Shown here: piece after piece, positions 8,940 to 18,048 of the stretch
How the letters are laid out: each line of letters opens with the position of its first letter
How positions within the stretch are numbered: position 1 is the first letter of the stretch
Assembly: GCA_001899715.1 (NCBI GenBank)
Contig: MKWI01000006.1
Location: 310,001-374,000, forward strand
From: Sphingobium sp. 66-54
GTDB lineage: Bacteria > Pseudomonadota > Alphaproteobacteria > Sphingomonadales > Sphingomonadaceae
DNA: 64,000 nucleotides
Direction: 5' to 3'
The notes under the pieces: generated by a model
What the model was told of the DNA's origin: nothing
Seen by the model: the letters and a program-made list of their open reading frames with translations, nothing else
The model's database searches: none
Program-made: the position numbers and the translations under genes

Positions 8940-10082
8940 ATTCATGATGTTCTTGCCGTCCGAATCGAACCGCATCGCATCCGGCAGGTCGATATGCGGA
9001 CGGTCCATCTCGCTCGCCATGCGGTTCTCGATGCGGAACACGAAGGCAAGCACCGTCGCCACCGCCATGAACAATCGCTCGTCGATTTCCCGCCCGGCGC
9101 GCGAGGTGAAGTAGATGGCGCGGGTCAGCTCGGGATATTGCAGCACCGGCACGCCCTTGTCGTGCGCCAGCTCGCGGATCGCGGCAGCGATCTCGTCCGC
9201 GCCACGCGCCAGCACCACCGGGGCGAGGTCGCGGCCGGGGCGGTAGCGCAGCGCCACCGCGAAATGGGTGGGGTTGGTGAGGATGACCGAGGCTTCCTCC
9301 ACCGCCTTGCGCACCGACCCATGCAGCGTTTCATATTGCCGGCGGCGGATGGCGGCCTTGAGTTCGGGTGAACCGTCGCTCTGCTTGTGCTCCTCCTTCA
9401 CCTCCTGCTTGGTCATGTTGAGGCGGCGGGTGCGCTGGAGCATCTGCGCCGGCACGTCGATGCCGGCGATGAGGAACAGCGACCCCGCCAGCGCCAGCGC
9501 GACGAGGATGAAGATGGAGCCGAGCGCGCTGCTTGCCGGTTCCACGCCGGTCTTGGCCATGGCACGGATCGCGTCGGTATGCGTCCACAGCAGATAGAAG
9601 CCGATCGAGCCGAGCAGCAGGATCTTGGCGAGCGATTTCACCAGCTCGATGAGGCCCTGCAAACCGAAGATGCGCTTGATGCCGTTGAGCGGGTTCATCT
9701 TCTCAGGCTTGGGCTGAAACGCCTGCGGCCGGAAACCGAGCGAGCCGAGGAGTGCCGGTGCGGCGATGGCGGCGACGAGCGTGGCAAACAGCACCCCGCC
9801 GAGCGGCAGCGCGATGGTGCCGAGCAGATGGGTAGCGCGGTCATCCGGCTCGAAGCCGGCAATGTCGGCGCGGTCGAAGCGCAGCCCTTCGGCGAGCATC
9901 TGGCGGATCGCGCCGATCAGCGCCGGCCCGGCCACCGCCAGCCAGCCCACGCCGGCCATCACCACCAGCGCGGTGGAGAGTTCGCGCGACTGGAGGATGT
10001 CACCTTTCTTGGCGGCATCAGCCAGCTTCTTGGGTGTCGGTTTCTCGGTCTTTTCGCCGCCGCCCGGGCTCTCCTGCGCCAC
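8937..10082 (-). CDS. flhB: Flagellar export switch protein FlhB
   Basis: FlhB is the inner-membrane part of the flagellar type III export gate; it switches substrate class from hook to filament. The 381-residue protein has a hydrophilic N-terminus (GGEKTEKPTPKKLADAAKKG), four hydrophobic segments in residues 35-210, and a cytoplasmic tail with the autocleavage motif NPTH at 270-273. The C-terminus ends at the usual extension. It starts 3 bases after the fliR stop, so translation is probably coupled. It could only be confused with a type III secretion FlhB homologue; the flagellar context settles it. Confidence 0.96.
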   Translation of the reverse strand: MAQESPGGGEKTEKPTPKKLADAAKKGDILQSRELSTALVVMAGVGWLAVAGPALIGAIRQMLAEGLRFDRADIAGFEPDDRATHLLGTIALPLGGVLFATLVAAIAAPALLGSLGFRPQAFQPKPEKMNPLNGIKRIFGLQGLIELVKSLAKILLLGSIGFYLLWTHTDAIRAMAKTGVEPASSALGSIFILVALALAGSLFLIAGIDVPAQMLQRTRRLNMTKQEVKEEHKQSDGSPELKAAIRRRQYETLHGSVRKAVEEASVILTNPTHFAVALRYRPGRDLAPVVLARGADEIAAAIRELAHDKGVPVLQYPELTRAIYFTSRAGREIDERLFMAVATVLAFVFRIENRMASEMDRPHIDLPDAMRFDSDGKNIMN

Positions 10083-10085
10083 GGC

Positions 10086-10865
10086 TCAGCCCCCCGCCAG
10101 CGCCTGCGCGAGATCGAGGCTGGCCCGCAGCGCATCCTCGATCGCCTCGCCCATCACCGGCGCGCCGATGGCGAGCAGGGCAAGGCCGGCCAGCAAAGCG
10201 GCGGGCATGCCGACCGCGAACAGGTTGAGCGAGGGCGCGGTGCGCGCCAGCATCGCCATGACGAGCTGGACGAGGATGAGGGTGAAGGTGACAGGCAGGG
10301 CGATGGTCACGCCCGCCGAGAACATCGCCCCGCCGAACGCGGCGATGCTCTCGAACGCGCCGGCCGGCATCAGCCCGCCGCCCGGCGGCAGCGCCTGATA
10401 GCTGGCGACGATGAAGCGCACCAGCATCAGGTGCCCGTCCATCACCAGCAGCAGGAAGGTGGCGACGAGCGAGAGGAACTGGCCGACCACGGCGGTGGAA
10501 TTGCCGGTCAGCGGGTCGATCATCGAGGAGAAGCCGAGCCCCATGGCGTTGGCAATCGTCTCCCCCGCGACAAAGGCGGCGGCATAGCCGATCTGCAAGG
10601 CGAAGCCGAGCGCGAGGCCGGCGATCACCTCGCCCCCCACCAGCGCGATGCCGGCCACGCTGGCAAGGCCGCCCTCGGGCAGCACGAACGGCACGCTGCC
10701 CTGCGCGGCAATGCCGATGGCGAGCGCGAGGATGATGCGCAGTTGCAGCGGCACCGCCGCCGCGCCGAACACCGGCGCCGCGACGAAGGCCGCGCCGGGG
10801 CGGATCATCGCGAGCAGCCACAGCCAGAGCTGCGCCTCGACCCCGGCGAAGCCCGGTGCGATCAT
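10086..10865 (-). CDS. fliR: Flagellar export apparatus protein FliR
   Basis: This 259-residue multi-pass membrane protein is FliR of the export gate. Hydrophobic helices cover most of it, and the FSSMIDPLTGNSTAVVGQFL segment is typical. The frame is open upstream, but the ATG at 10865 overlaps the fliQ stop as ATGA, so this is the start. It lies in the conserved order fliP-fliQ-fliR-flhB. Confidence 0.94.
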   Translation of the reverse strand: MIAPGFAGVEAQLWLWLLAMIRPGAAFVAAPVFGAAAVPLQLRIILALAIGIAAQGSVPFVLPEGGLASVAGIALVGGEVIAGLALGFALQIGYAAAFVAGETIANAMGLGFSSMIDPLTGNSTAVVGQFLSLVATFLLLVMDGHLMLVRFIVASYQALPPGGGLMPAGAFESIAAFGGAMFSAGVTIALPVTFTLILVQLVMAMLARTAPSLNLFAVGMPAALLAGLALLAIGAPVMGEAIEDALRASLDLAQALAGG

Positions 10866-11134
10866 GTGAGGATGTCCGGAATCCGGTCGTAGATTTCGCG
10901 GGTGAAATCGACGAGCAGCATCATGATGGAGGCGCCGAACAGCGCCAGCATCACCGCCACGATGATGAGCTTGGGCACGAAGGAGAGCGTCGCCTCGTTG
11001 ATCGAGGTGGCCGCCTGGATCATGCCGATAATAAGGCCACAGACCAGCGCCGGCAGCAGGATCGGCGCGGTGGCGAGCGCCGCCACCCACAGCGCCTGCT
11101 GGGCGATGCCGATGAAGAAATCCGCATTGTCCAT
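10862..11134 (-). CDS. fliQ: Flagellar export apparatus protein FliQ
   Basis: FliQ is the smallest gate subunit, with two membrane helices. The 90-residue product has both (ALWVAALATAPILLPALVCG and LIIVAVMLALFGASIMMLLV) joined by the conserved SINEATLSFVPK. The length is exactly that of the family. It ends with an ATGA overlap to fliR and starts 17 bases after fliP. Confidence 0.95.
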   Translation of the reverse strand: MDNADFFIGIAQQALWVAALATAPILLPALVCGLIIGMIQAATSINEATLSFVPKLIIVAVMLALFGASIMMLLVDFTREIYDRIPDILT

Positions 11135-11151
11135 CGCTCAGCGCCTTCCCG

Positions 11152-11991
11152 TCATGTCGCGAACGATCCCGCCAGCGACCCCATGGTCAGCGCCCAGCCG
11201 TCCACCAGCACGAACAGCAGCAGCTTGAACGGCATGGAGATGATCGTCGGCGAGAGCATCATCATGCCGAGCGCCATCAGCGTCGAGGCGACGACGAGGT
11301 CGATAATGAGAAATGGCAGGAAGATCATGAAGCCGATCTGGAAGGCAGTCTTGAGTTCGCTGGTGACGAAGGCGGGCAGCAGGATGGAGAAAGGAATGTC
11401 GTCGGTCGAGCGGAAGGCCGGCGCCTTGGCCAGCCCCTGGAACAGCGCAAGGTCGTTCTGCCGCGTCTGCTTGGCCATGAAGCCGTGCAGCACCTTGGCC
11501 GAGCGGCCCACCGCCTCCTCGATGCTGATCTGGCCCTGCCCGTAGGGCGTGTAGGCGGTCGCCGTGATCTGGTCGATTGCCGGGCGCATCACGAACAGCG
11601 AGAGGAACAAGGCGAGGCCGACCAGCACCTGATTGGGCGGCGTCTGCGCGAGGCCCAGCGCTTGCCGCAGCAGCGAGAGCACAATGATGATGCGGGTAAA
11701 GCTCGTCATCATCAGCACCAGCGACGGCAGCACCGTCAGCAGGCTCATCAGTACGAGGATCTGGAGCGAGAGCGACAGAGGGCGGCCGTCGCCCGAGACA
11801 TCGTCCAGCGCCTTGGTCAGCGCGCCGGAAGCGTCAGCCACCGCCGGTGTAACCGGTCCTGTTCCCAACGCAGGCGGTGCGGCCTGCGCCGCCGGGGCGG
11901 GCACGGCTTGCGCCTGCGCCGGGCCGGCGGTGGTCAGGGCAGCCAGTCCCAGCAGCAGCGCGAACCACAGCGCGCGCAGCATGTCAGCCAT
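11152..11991 (-). CDS. fliP: Flagellar export apparatus protein FliP
   Basis: FliP is the core pore subunit of the export gate and, unusually, is made with a cleaved signal sequence. This 279-residue protein has one ([23 protein letters not shown]), an alanine/proline-rich spacer, then the conserved helices [20 protein letters not shown] and the C-terminal [20 protein letters not shown]. Two ATGs are possible, at 11991 (overlapping the fliO stop by 8 bases) and at 11982. I give the longer one. The rest of the frame upstream is out-of-frame fliO. Confidence 0.95.
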   Translation of the reverse strand: MADMLRALWFALLLGLAALTTAGPAQAQAVPAPAAQAAPPALGTGPVTPAVADASGALTKALDDVSGDGRPLSLSLQILVLMSLLTVLPSLVLMMTSFTRIIIVLSLLRQALGLAQTPPNQVLVGLALFLSLFVMRPAIDQITATAYTPYGQGQISIEEAVGRSAKVLHGFMAKQTRQNDLALFQGLAKAPAFRSTDDIPFSILLPAFVTSELKTAFQIGFMIFLPFLIIDLVVASTLMALGMMMLSPTIISMPFKLLLFVLVDGWALTMGSLAGSFAT

Positions 11992-12253
11992 TGCGGGGGT
12001 CGCTTTCGCCGATTTTCTCGATCTTGGACCGTGTGACGGCGAGCAACAGCCGCTGTCCCTCGAACTCGACCACGGCCAGCTTGCCGAAGGTGCCCATGGG
12101 CATCGCTTCGAGCAGCTTGATACGGCGGTCCGCCTGGCCGCCGAGCATGCCGGGCTGATATTTGCGCCACAGCCAGAGCGCGCCATAAGCCATGCCGCCG
12201 ACCAGCGGCAGCAGGATGAGCAGCTTGAGGAAATACCAGCCGAGCGCGCTCAT
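11984..12253 (-). CDS. fliO: Flagellar biosynthetic protein FliO
   Basis: FliO is a small single-pass protein that helps FliP assemble. The 89-residue product starts with one hydrophobic helix ([21 protein letters not shown]) and then a cytoplasmic FliO domain with [22 protein letters not shown]. It overlaps fliN by four bases (ATGA) and fliP by eight. The sequence is poorly conserved, as normal for FliO, so the call leans on topology and position. Confidence 0.88.
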   Translation of the reverse strand: MSALGWYFLKLLILLPLVGGMAYGALWLWRKYQPGMLGGQADRRIKLLEAMPMGTFGKLAVVEFEGQRLLLAVTRSKIEKIGESDPRNG

Positions 12254-12579
12254 ACCCTGCGCTCGATCCCCGGAAAGCGCGCGTCGGTCGCCGCGACCTC
12301 AGACACGCGAATGCCGTAGCGGCCGTTCACGGTGACGACCTCACCACGGGCGACCAGCGTGCCGTTGACCATGATATCCAGCAATTCGTCGGCCTGCCGG
12401 TCGAGCTGAACGACGCTGCCCTCGCCCAGCGCCATGATGTCGGCGAGGCGAAGCTGCGTCGAGCCGACCTCTACCGACATGCGCACGGGAATATCCGCCA
12501 GCATCCGCATGTTGCGCTCCACCCCCGCCTCGGGCGGCGCGCCGGGTTCCAGTCTCGGTGCTTCGCTCATATCGCTCAT
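12250..12579 (-). CDS. fliN: Flagellar motor switch protein FliN
   Basis: FliN forms the lower C-ring with FliM. The 109-residue protein has a short variable N-terminus and a full SpoA domain: IPVRMSVEVGSTQLRLADIM, GSVVQLDRQADELLDIMVNG and the tail YGIRVSEV. It follows fliM by 18 bases and overlaps fliO as ATGA. A SpoA protein this short is FliN rather than FliY. Confidence 0.95.
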   Translation of the reverse strand: MSDMSEAPRLEPGAPPEAGVERNMRMLADIPVRMSVEVGSTQLRLADIMALGEGSVVQLDRQADELLDIMVNGTLVARGEVVTVNGRYGIRVSEVAATDARFPGIERRV

Positions 12580-12597
12580 CGTTCGTCCCCGAGGCCC

Positions 12598-13485
12598 TCA
12601 GGCCAGTTTTTCGATCATGAAGGCCACGCTGCCGTCCTGCTCACCCACCGTGCCGTGCGCAAAAACGCGCTCGCCGACGAGCAGCGGCAGGTGCCGCGCG
12701 ATGTGGATTGGAATCACGTCGCCGGGTTGCAGCGCCAGCAATTCGGACATTTTGAGGTTGGGCCGCGCCAGCACGGTGCGCGCGGGCAGACGCACGTCAT
12801 CGAGCCGCGCGGCGAGACCGGTCTGCCACACCGGATCGGGCGGCAGCAGCTCCGCGCGCGGAGCTGCGCCCTTGTCGCTTCCGCCGGCACCATGGGACTC
12901 GAGCCCCGCGAACCCGGCCTTGGGATAGACGATCTCGATCAGCCGCGAGTCCTTCTCGCCCAGATTGACGCTGAACCCCTGAACGACCACCTCGGCCTCG
13001 CCGGCCATGACCTCCGCCCGGCCGACATTGGTCTCGCGTGCGAGCAGCACCGGCTCGACCGGGGCGATCTCCGCCCAGCATTCCGCCAGCGCGGCGATGA
13101 TCTGGCCGGAGAGGCGCCCGACGAGGCGATGCTCGGTCGGCGTGAACTCGCGGCGGGCGGCGACAATGCGCGGGCCATGGCCGCCGTAAAAGCGGTCGAC
13201 CAGCAGCGAGACGAGATCGGCGTCGATGCGCAGCACCGCCGTGCCCTTGATCGGGTGCAGGCGGTAGAGCGACAGGCTGACGAAAGCGGGGACGCTGGCG
13301 TCCCACATCATGAACAGGCTGTCCTCGATCGGCCGCGCCGTCACCGCCGGGCGGCAGCCGCCATAAGGCTCGATGATCGCGCGCAACCGGCGCGCCAGCC
13401 GGTCGCCCAGCTTCTCCAGCCCCGCCAACGGCGCGGCCGGCGGAGCGGCGCCGCCACCAAACACATAGGGTTGCACGTCGTTCAT
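12598..13485 (-). CDS. fliM: Flagellar motor switch protein FliM
   Basis: FliM binds phospho-CheY and links the rotor ring to FliG. This 295-residue protein has the middle CheC-like domain and a C-terminal SpoA domain (LPARTVLARPNLKMSELLAL, then LQPGDVIPI). The N-terminus is MNDVQPYVFGGGAAPP; the EIDALL-type CheY-binding motif of enteric FliM is not evident. That may mean a divergent CheY contact in this flagellar type. The position between fliL and fliN is conserved. Confidence 0.92.
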   Translation of the reverse strand: MNDVQPYVFGGGAAPPAAPLAGLEKLGDRLARRLRAIIEPYGGCRPAVTARPIEDSLFMMWDASVPAFVSLSLYRLHPIKGTAVLRIDADLVSLLVDRFYGGHGPRIVAARREFTPTEHRLVGRLSGQIIAALAECWAEIAPVEPVLLARETNVGRAEVMAGEAEVVVQGFSVNLGEKDSRLIEIVYPKAGFAGLESHGAGGSDKGAAPRAELLPPDPVWQTGLAARLDDVRLPARTVLARPNLKMSELLALQPGDVIPIHIARHLPLLVGERVFAHGTVGEQDGSVAFMIEKLA

Positions 13486-13524
13486 GTGATGTCAGTCCCC
13501 ATCCGACCCCGGTCGGACACGGCG

Positions 13525-14160
13525 CTATTGAATAACGAAATTGGTAAAATAAACGTTATCAACACCGCCGAAGCCCGTTTTCTCCTTGAGTACATCGTTA
13601 ACGATATGGAGCAGCTTGGCCTGCAACGCCTCCTTGCCGCGCGGCTCGGAGAGCGCGACGACCTGCTCCTGCGCCATCATCATGAGGATCGCCGAGCGGA
13701 TCGCCGTCTCGTGCGTTTGCACCGCCTGAATGACGCGATTGTCATAATAAGTGGACACCGCGATTGACACCTGCACGAAGGAATCGCTGTCGCTGAGGTT
13801 CGACGTAAACGGCGCCGGAATCTGGAAATAGGTTGCCTGATAAGCGGCGGGATTGGCCGGGCGGGGCAGATCCAGCCCCTTGCCCTTGCCGACCGCCGGC
13901 GCGCCCTCGGTGCCTGCCTTCTGGGCCTTGGCGATCCACTGGTTGGCGATCTCCTCGGCGTTCTCGCCCTTGAGCACGAGCTGCGGCCGGTTGGGGTCCT
14001 CGCGCGGCCCCTCCGCCTTGTGCATAGAGCCGGCGGCATAGAAGCCCCCCGCCGCGCCGCCACCGCCGAGCAACGCCACGCCGCCGATCAGCAGGATCAG
14101 CTTCTTCTTGCCGCCGCCCTTCTTCTTGGCGGTGTCCTCGGTTTCAGGTGTATCGCTCAT
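13525..14160 (-). CDS. fliL: Flagellar basal-body-associated protein FliL
   Basis: FliL is a single-pass inner-membrane protein that surrounds and stabilises the stator. The 211-residue protein has a lysine-rich cytoplasmic start (KKKGGGKKK), one glycine-rich hydrophobic helix (LILLIGGVALLGGGGAAGG) and a periplasmic domain ending in VDNVYFTNFVIQ, the typical FliL C-terminus. I start at ATG 14160, preceded by GGGAG; one more codon upstream is TTG. The periplasmic part has an insert (about residues 55-100) longer than in enteric FliL. Confidence 0.9.
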   Translation of the reverse strand: MSDTPETEDTAKKKGGGKKKLILLIGGVALLGGGGAAGGFYAAGSMHKAEGPREDPNRPQLVLKGENAEEIANQWIAKAQKAGTEGAPAVGKGKGLDLPRPANPAAYQATYFQIPAPFTSNLSDSDSFVQVSIAVSTYYDNRVIQAVQTHETAIRSAILMMMAQEQVVALSEPRGKEALQAKLLHIVNDVLKEKTGFGGVDNVYFTNFVIQ

Positions 14161-14172
14161 CAAATTGCTCCC

Positions 14173-15636
14173 TTAAGCGAATCGCACATGGTCGCCGGCG
14201 GTCTGCCGGCCGGCGGCGCCCGGCGATGGCTCGCCCTGCTGGTTCTGCTGGTCACGGAAGGATCGGCCCGCCCAATCGCCCTGCGGTTGGCCGGTGCCGG
14301 CGCGTGCATGATCCTGGCTCTGACCCTGTCCTTGCCCCTGCCCCGCCATCTGCTGCTGCATCTGGCCGGACGGCTGGCCGCCCGCGCGGTGGCCCGATTC
14401 CTGCGGCGCGGCCGCCTTCTCGACGGTGATGCTGCCCAGGTTGATCGCCGCCATGCGGGCGTCGGCCTGCAAGGCGCTGCGACCCTCGTTCAGACGCCGC
14501 GCGGCTTCGTCCGTCTCGGCGACCAGCCGTACGCCGGTCATGTCCGGCCCTTGCCAGAGGTCGACCTGCAAGCGGCCGAGATGCGGCGGGTTGAGCGTGA
14601 ACCGGCTATGCCCGTTCCCCTCGGCCAGTGCCGTGATCTCGCGCGCCATACGGTCGATCCACTGGCCGGAGACGCCCATGTCGATCACCTGCTCGCCAAG
14701 CTGCGCGCCGGCCGACGGGCCACTCACAGTCGCGACGCCGCCGGCCGCAAGGGTGGATTGCACCACCGGCGGCAGCGATTCGACGATCATCCGCAGCGGC
14801 ATAGCGCCGCCGGGCGCCGGTGCACTCGTGCCAATGCTCGCACCTTGCGCCGATTCGCTTGTACGGCCCGAAGCGGTCGTGGAAACTCCGGTCGATCCGT
14901 CGCCGTCCGTGCCGGCCATATCGGCGAGGATCGGCGCGGGGACGGTGGGTTGGGCCGCGGCCTTGACGCCCGCCTTGGGCCGTGCCTCGCCCGCCGGCAT
15001 GATCTGCGCGACGGTGGCGACGGACGTTTCCGCCGTCACAGTCGGTGCTGCCGTGGAGGGAACGGGATCCGCCGTCTGTTGCGCGGTCCATGGCGCAAGC
15101 ACAGCGGTAGCCGCCGCGCCGGACGGAACGGTAAAGACCTGTGCAGCCGCCGGAGCCGGCACGTTTTCGTCCACCTTGGGACTCTCCGCTGCGGGGACTA
15201 CATCGCCCGCCTGTTCGCCCGACGCCGCAATGACCACGGGTTCGCTGCCCGGCATCCCATCTGCCGGCGCCTGGAGAGGGTTGCCCTGCCCAGCCGCGAC
15301 CGGCTCGCCCGACGTGGCGTGCGGACGCACAAACTGCGCCCGCAGTGCCTCTTGCAGGGGCGTCGTAGCGGACGCATCCGAACCCGGCACCGTCACGGCA
15401 CCTTCACCGATCAGCGCGGCGGCTCCATCGGGCAGCGTGGCGCCGTTGTCTACGATCAGGCGCAATTCGCCCTGCGCCGGGCGCGGACCACCCTGTGCGG
15501 CGAACGCGACCAACGCGGCGAACGTGCCGCCGATCGCAACGCCCGTCTCGCCGGCGGCAACCGGCGCGCCGGGCGGCATGCCGCCTTCTGCTCCCTTGCC
15601 TGCAATGCGACCCATGATGGCGGAGAGGTTTATCAT
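14173..15636 (-). CDS. fliK: Flagellar hook-length control protein FliK
   Basis: FliK measures the hook and triggers the FlhB switch. The 487-residue protein has a long alanine/proline/threonine-rich, disordered N-terminal part and a compact C-terminal domain with LTLNPPHLGRLQVDLW-like features (here SRFTLNPPHLGRLQVDLWQG), the signature of Flg_hook. A glutamine/glycine-rich tail (QMQQQMAGQGQGQGQSQD) follows. It overlaps fliJ as ATGA and starts the fliK-fliL-fliM run. Confidence 0.9.
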   Translation of the reverse strand: MINLSAIMGRIAGKGAEGGMPPGAPVAAGETGVAIGGTFAALVAFAAQGGPRPAQGELRLIVDNGATLPDGAAALIGEGAVTVPGSDASATTPLQEALRAQFVRPHATSGEPVAAGQGNPLQAPADGMPGSEPVVIAASGEQAGDVVPAAESPKVDENVPAPAAAQVFTVPSGAAATAVLAPWTAQQTADPVPSTAAPTVTAETSVATVAQIMPAGEARPKAGVKAAAQPTVPAPILADMAGTDGDGSTGVSTTASGRTSESAQGASIGTSAPAPGGAMPLRMIVESLPPVVQSTLAAGGVATVSGPSAGAQLGEQVIDMGVSGQWIDRMAREITALAEGNGHSRFTLNPPHLGRLQVDLWQGPDMTGVRLVAETDEAARRLNEGRSALQADARMAAINLGSITVEKAAAPQESGHRAGGQPSGQMQQQMAGQGQGQGQSQDHARAGTGQPQGDWAGRSFRDQQNQQGEPSPGAAGRQTAGDHVRFA

Positions 15637-16061
15637 TCTTCTGGTCCCCTGCTCTGCATGCGGCGGTAGCGCGGCAGCGCTGCCAGCCTGGCCTCCCGCC
15701 GCGCCTCGCGCGCGGCATGGGCCTTGTCCTTCAACCGCTCGGCGATCTCACGGTCGCGGTTGGCGTGGATTCGCTCGGCATCGCGCTGGTCGGCGCGCCG
15801 TTCGGCATCGTAGAGCGCCCCGTCGAGCTGGCGCCCCGCCCGCTCCAGCCGGCTCGCCAGCTCCCGGCGGGCGGCAAGCAACGCGCCGTGGGTGAGGCCG
15901 TCACCGCCGAACAATTCCTCGCGCACGCGGGCGATGCGCGTGGCGTTGTCGGCGATCTGGCTGACCTCGTCGCGCGCGCGAATCAGCGCGCCAACCGCCT
16001 GGTTATGCTGGACATGCCGCACCCGCAGCAGCCGCTTGCGCGAGGCGATGAGCCCGCTCAT
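15633..16061 (-). CDS. fliJ: Flagellar export protein FliJ
   Basis: FliJ is the coiled-coil stalk that couples the FliI ATPase ring to the export gate. The 142-residue product is almost wholly helical and rich in R, A, E and Q, with no prolines until the end, as expected. It overlaps fliI by four bases upstream and fliK by four bases downstream. Identification relies on size, coiled-coil character and position. Confidence 0.85.
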   Translation of the reverse strand: MSGLIASRKRLLRVRHVQHNQAVGALIRARDEVSQIADNATRIARVREELFGGDGLTHGALLAARRELASRLERAGRQLDGALYDAERRADQRDAERIHANRDREIAERLKDKAHAAREARREARLAALPRYRRMQSRGPEE

Positions 16062-17386
16062 GCGCCGAACGCCCCGACCAGCGCGGCGATGCTGTCATCG
16101 GCACTGATAGTCGAGCGGCTGCTCTGCCGCAGGAAGTCGAGCAACTGCCCGCGCCGCTCCACCGCCTCGTCGATGGTGGGATCGTTGCCGGGGCGGTAGG
16201 CGCCCATCAGGATGAGGTCGCGATTCTCCTCATAGGCCGCCCACAGCCGGCGATAATTGGCGGCGGCGGCGAGATGCTGGTCGGTCACGATGTCCGCCAT
16301 CACGCGCGAGAGCGAGCGGCCCACGTCGATCGCCGGGAAGATGCTCTGCTCGGACAGCTGGCGGGACAGCACGATATGCCCGTCGACAATAGCACGGGCG
16401 GTATCGACGATCGGGTCGTCATTGTCGTCGCCGTCGGCCAGCACCGTGTAGATGGCGGTGATCGAGCCGCCCGAGCGGCTGTCCACCCCGGCGCGCTCGA
16501 CAAGGCGCGGGATGAAGGCCAGCGCCGAGGGCGGGTAGCCCTTCATCGCCGGCGGCTCGCCGAGCGACAGGCCGATCTCGCGCTGGGCATGGGCGCAACG
16601 GGTGAGGCTATCGAGCAGCAGCAGCACCTGCTTGCCGCGCGCCCGGAAATATTCGGCGATGGCGGTGGCCCGCGCGGCGGCGCGCAGGCGCAGCACCGGC
16701 GGATGGTCGGCCGGCACGGCGACGACGACGCTCTTGTGCATCTGCCCGGCCAGCTTGGTTTCGAGGAAGTCGCTCACCTCGCGGCCGCGCTCGCCGATCA
16801 GGCCGACGACGATCACATCGGCTTCCGCGCCCGCGATCATCTGCCCCATCAGCACCGATTTGCCGACGCCCGAACCGGCCATGATCGCGATGCGCTGGCC
16901 ACGCCCGGCGGTGAGCAAGGCGTTGATCGCGCGTACGCCGACATCGAACCGGCGCAGCACACGACCGCGATCCAGCACATTGCCTTTGACGCCGTTCAAT
17001 GGCCATTGACCGTTGGCGAGCACCGGCCCCTTGCGGTCGAGCGGTTGGCCCATGGCGTCGACCACACGGCCGATCAGCCCTTCGCCGACCTGGACCATAT
17101 TAGCGGCGCTGTCCGGCTCGACGCGAGCGCCGTTTTCCAGCGGCGCATCCTGATCGAGCGGCACCAGTACTGCGCGGCTGCCGCGAAAGCCGACCACCTC
17201 CGCGCGGATATGCTGCCCATCGGATGTCCGCACCTGCGCGCCCGCGCCGATCGGGCGGGGAAAGCCGGTCACTTCCAGCATGCCGCCGTCATGGCCGATC
17301 AGGCGGCCGACCTGGCGCGGCGCCTGGCTCGTCACCTGCATATGGGCAAAGAGCTTGGCCGCCTGGCTGAGCTGGGCCTGCCTCAC
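16058..17386 (-). CDS. fliI: Flagellum-specific ATPase FliI
   Basis: FliI is the F1-beta-like ATPase of flagellar export. The 442-residue protein has the Walker A loop AGSGVGKS at 170-177, the DRGRVLRRFDVGVRAINALL region before it, Walker B in KQVLLLLDSLTR, and the catalytic glutamate segment GLIGERGREV. Length and order are normal. It overlaps fliH upstream and fliJ downstream by four bases each. Confidence 0.97.
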   Translation of the reverse strand: MRQAQLSQAAKLFAHMQVTSQAPRQVGRLIGHDGGMLEVTGFPRPIGAGAQVRTSDGQHIRAEVVGFRGSRAVLVPLDQDAPLENGARVEPDSAANMVQVGEGLIGRVVDAMGQPLDRKGPVLANGQWPLNGVKGNVLDRGRVLRRFDVGVRAINALLTAGRGQRIAIMAGSGVGKSVLMGQMIAGAEADVIVVGLIGERGREVSDFLETKLAGQMHKSVVVAVPADHPPVLRLRAAARATAIAEYFRARGKQVLLLLDSLTRCAHAQREIGLSLGEPPAMKGYPPSALAFIPRLVERAGVDSRSGGSITAIYTVLADGDDNDDPIVDTARAIVDGHIVLSRQLSEQSIFPAIDVGRSLSRVMADIVTDQHLAAAANYRRLWAAYEENRDLILMGAYRPGNDPTIDEAVERRGQLLDFLRQSSRSTISADDSIAALVGAFGA

Positions 17387-18048
17387 AGCCGGCCCTCCAT
17401 GTCGTCCATCAGCGCCTGCAAGCGGGCGAGGCGTACGTCCGGGCCATCCTCCACCCAGCCGTCGGCGGTAGCGAGACGCACCGATCCGCGCGGCAGGTCC
17501 GGGTTGGCGGCCAGCGCAACCGCCATCGCCTCCGCCTCCAGCAGCGGCATATCCTCGGGATTGACCTCCAGCACGGCGCGCGTCTCGTCGCTGTCGATGC
17601 AGGCGGCGACCGCATCGCAGCGCGCCTTGAGCACCGCCGGGTCGATCGGCACCTCGCCGATGATCTGCGCAACCAGCCGGATGACCGCCTGCGAGAGCAG
17701 CCGCGCCAGTTCGCCCTCGCCGGCCTGGGCGATCTGGCCGATGCTGGCGGCCAGCTCGGCGCGCGCGTCATTGTCACGCTCGGCCGCCTCGCGGGTCAGC
17801 CGCTCGCCTTCCTGGAACCCTTGCAGAAACGCCTCCTGCGCCGCCTGCTCGATGGGGTCGACCGGCTCGCCGACGCTCTCGTCATGGGTCGGCTCGGTAG
17901 GGTGGGTGACGTTCCACGGCCGGCTGCCCTGCTCGGCTGCATAGAGATTGCGGAACGCGGCACCGTTGCGGCCGATGCTGCCGAACGTACCCCAGCCCCC
18001 CAGCGCGGTGGCGTCCGCCATTGTCTTGCCGGACCAGAGCCTAGACAT
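17383..18048 (-). CDS. fliH: Flagellar assembly protein FliH
   Basis: FliH is the peripheral stalk that recruits and inhibits FliI. This 221-residue protein has an N-terminal part containing EQAAQEAFLQGFQEGER, a helical middle, and a C-terminal domain (LEVNPEDMPLLEAEAMAVAL) typical of FliH/HrpE. It overlaps fliG by eight bases (ATGTCTAG) and fliI by four. Confidence 0.9.
   Translation of the reverse strand: MSRLWSGKTMADATALGGWGTFGSIGRNGAAFRNLYAAEQGSRPWNVTHPTEPTHDESVGEPVDPIEQAAQEAFLQGFQEGERLTREAAERDNDARAELAASIGQIAQAGEGELARLLSQAVIRLVAQIIGEVPIDPAVLKARCDAVAACIDSDETRAVLEVNPEDMPLLEAEAMAVALAANPDLPRGSVRLATADGWVEDGPDVRLARLQALMDDMEGRL

Noticed and set aside
14020-15669. A 549-codon open frame opposite fliK
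   Set aside because: Long antisense frames are expected in GC-rich DNA; it has no family features, while fliK on the other strand fits its order and overlaps.
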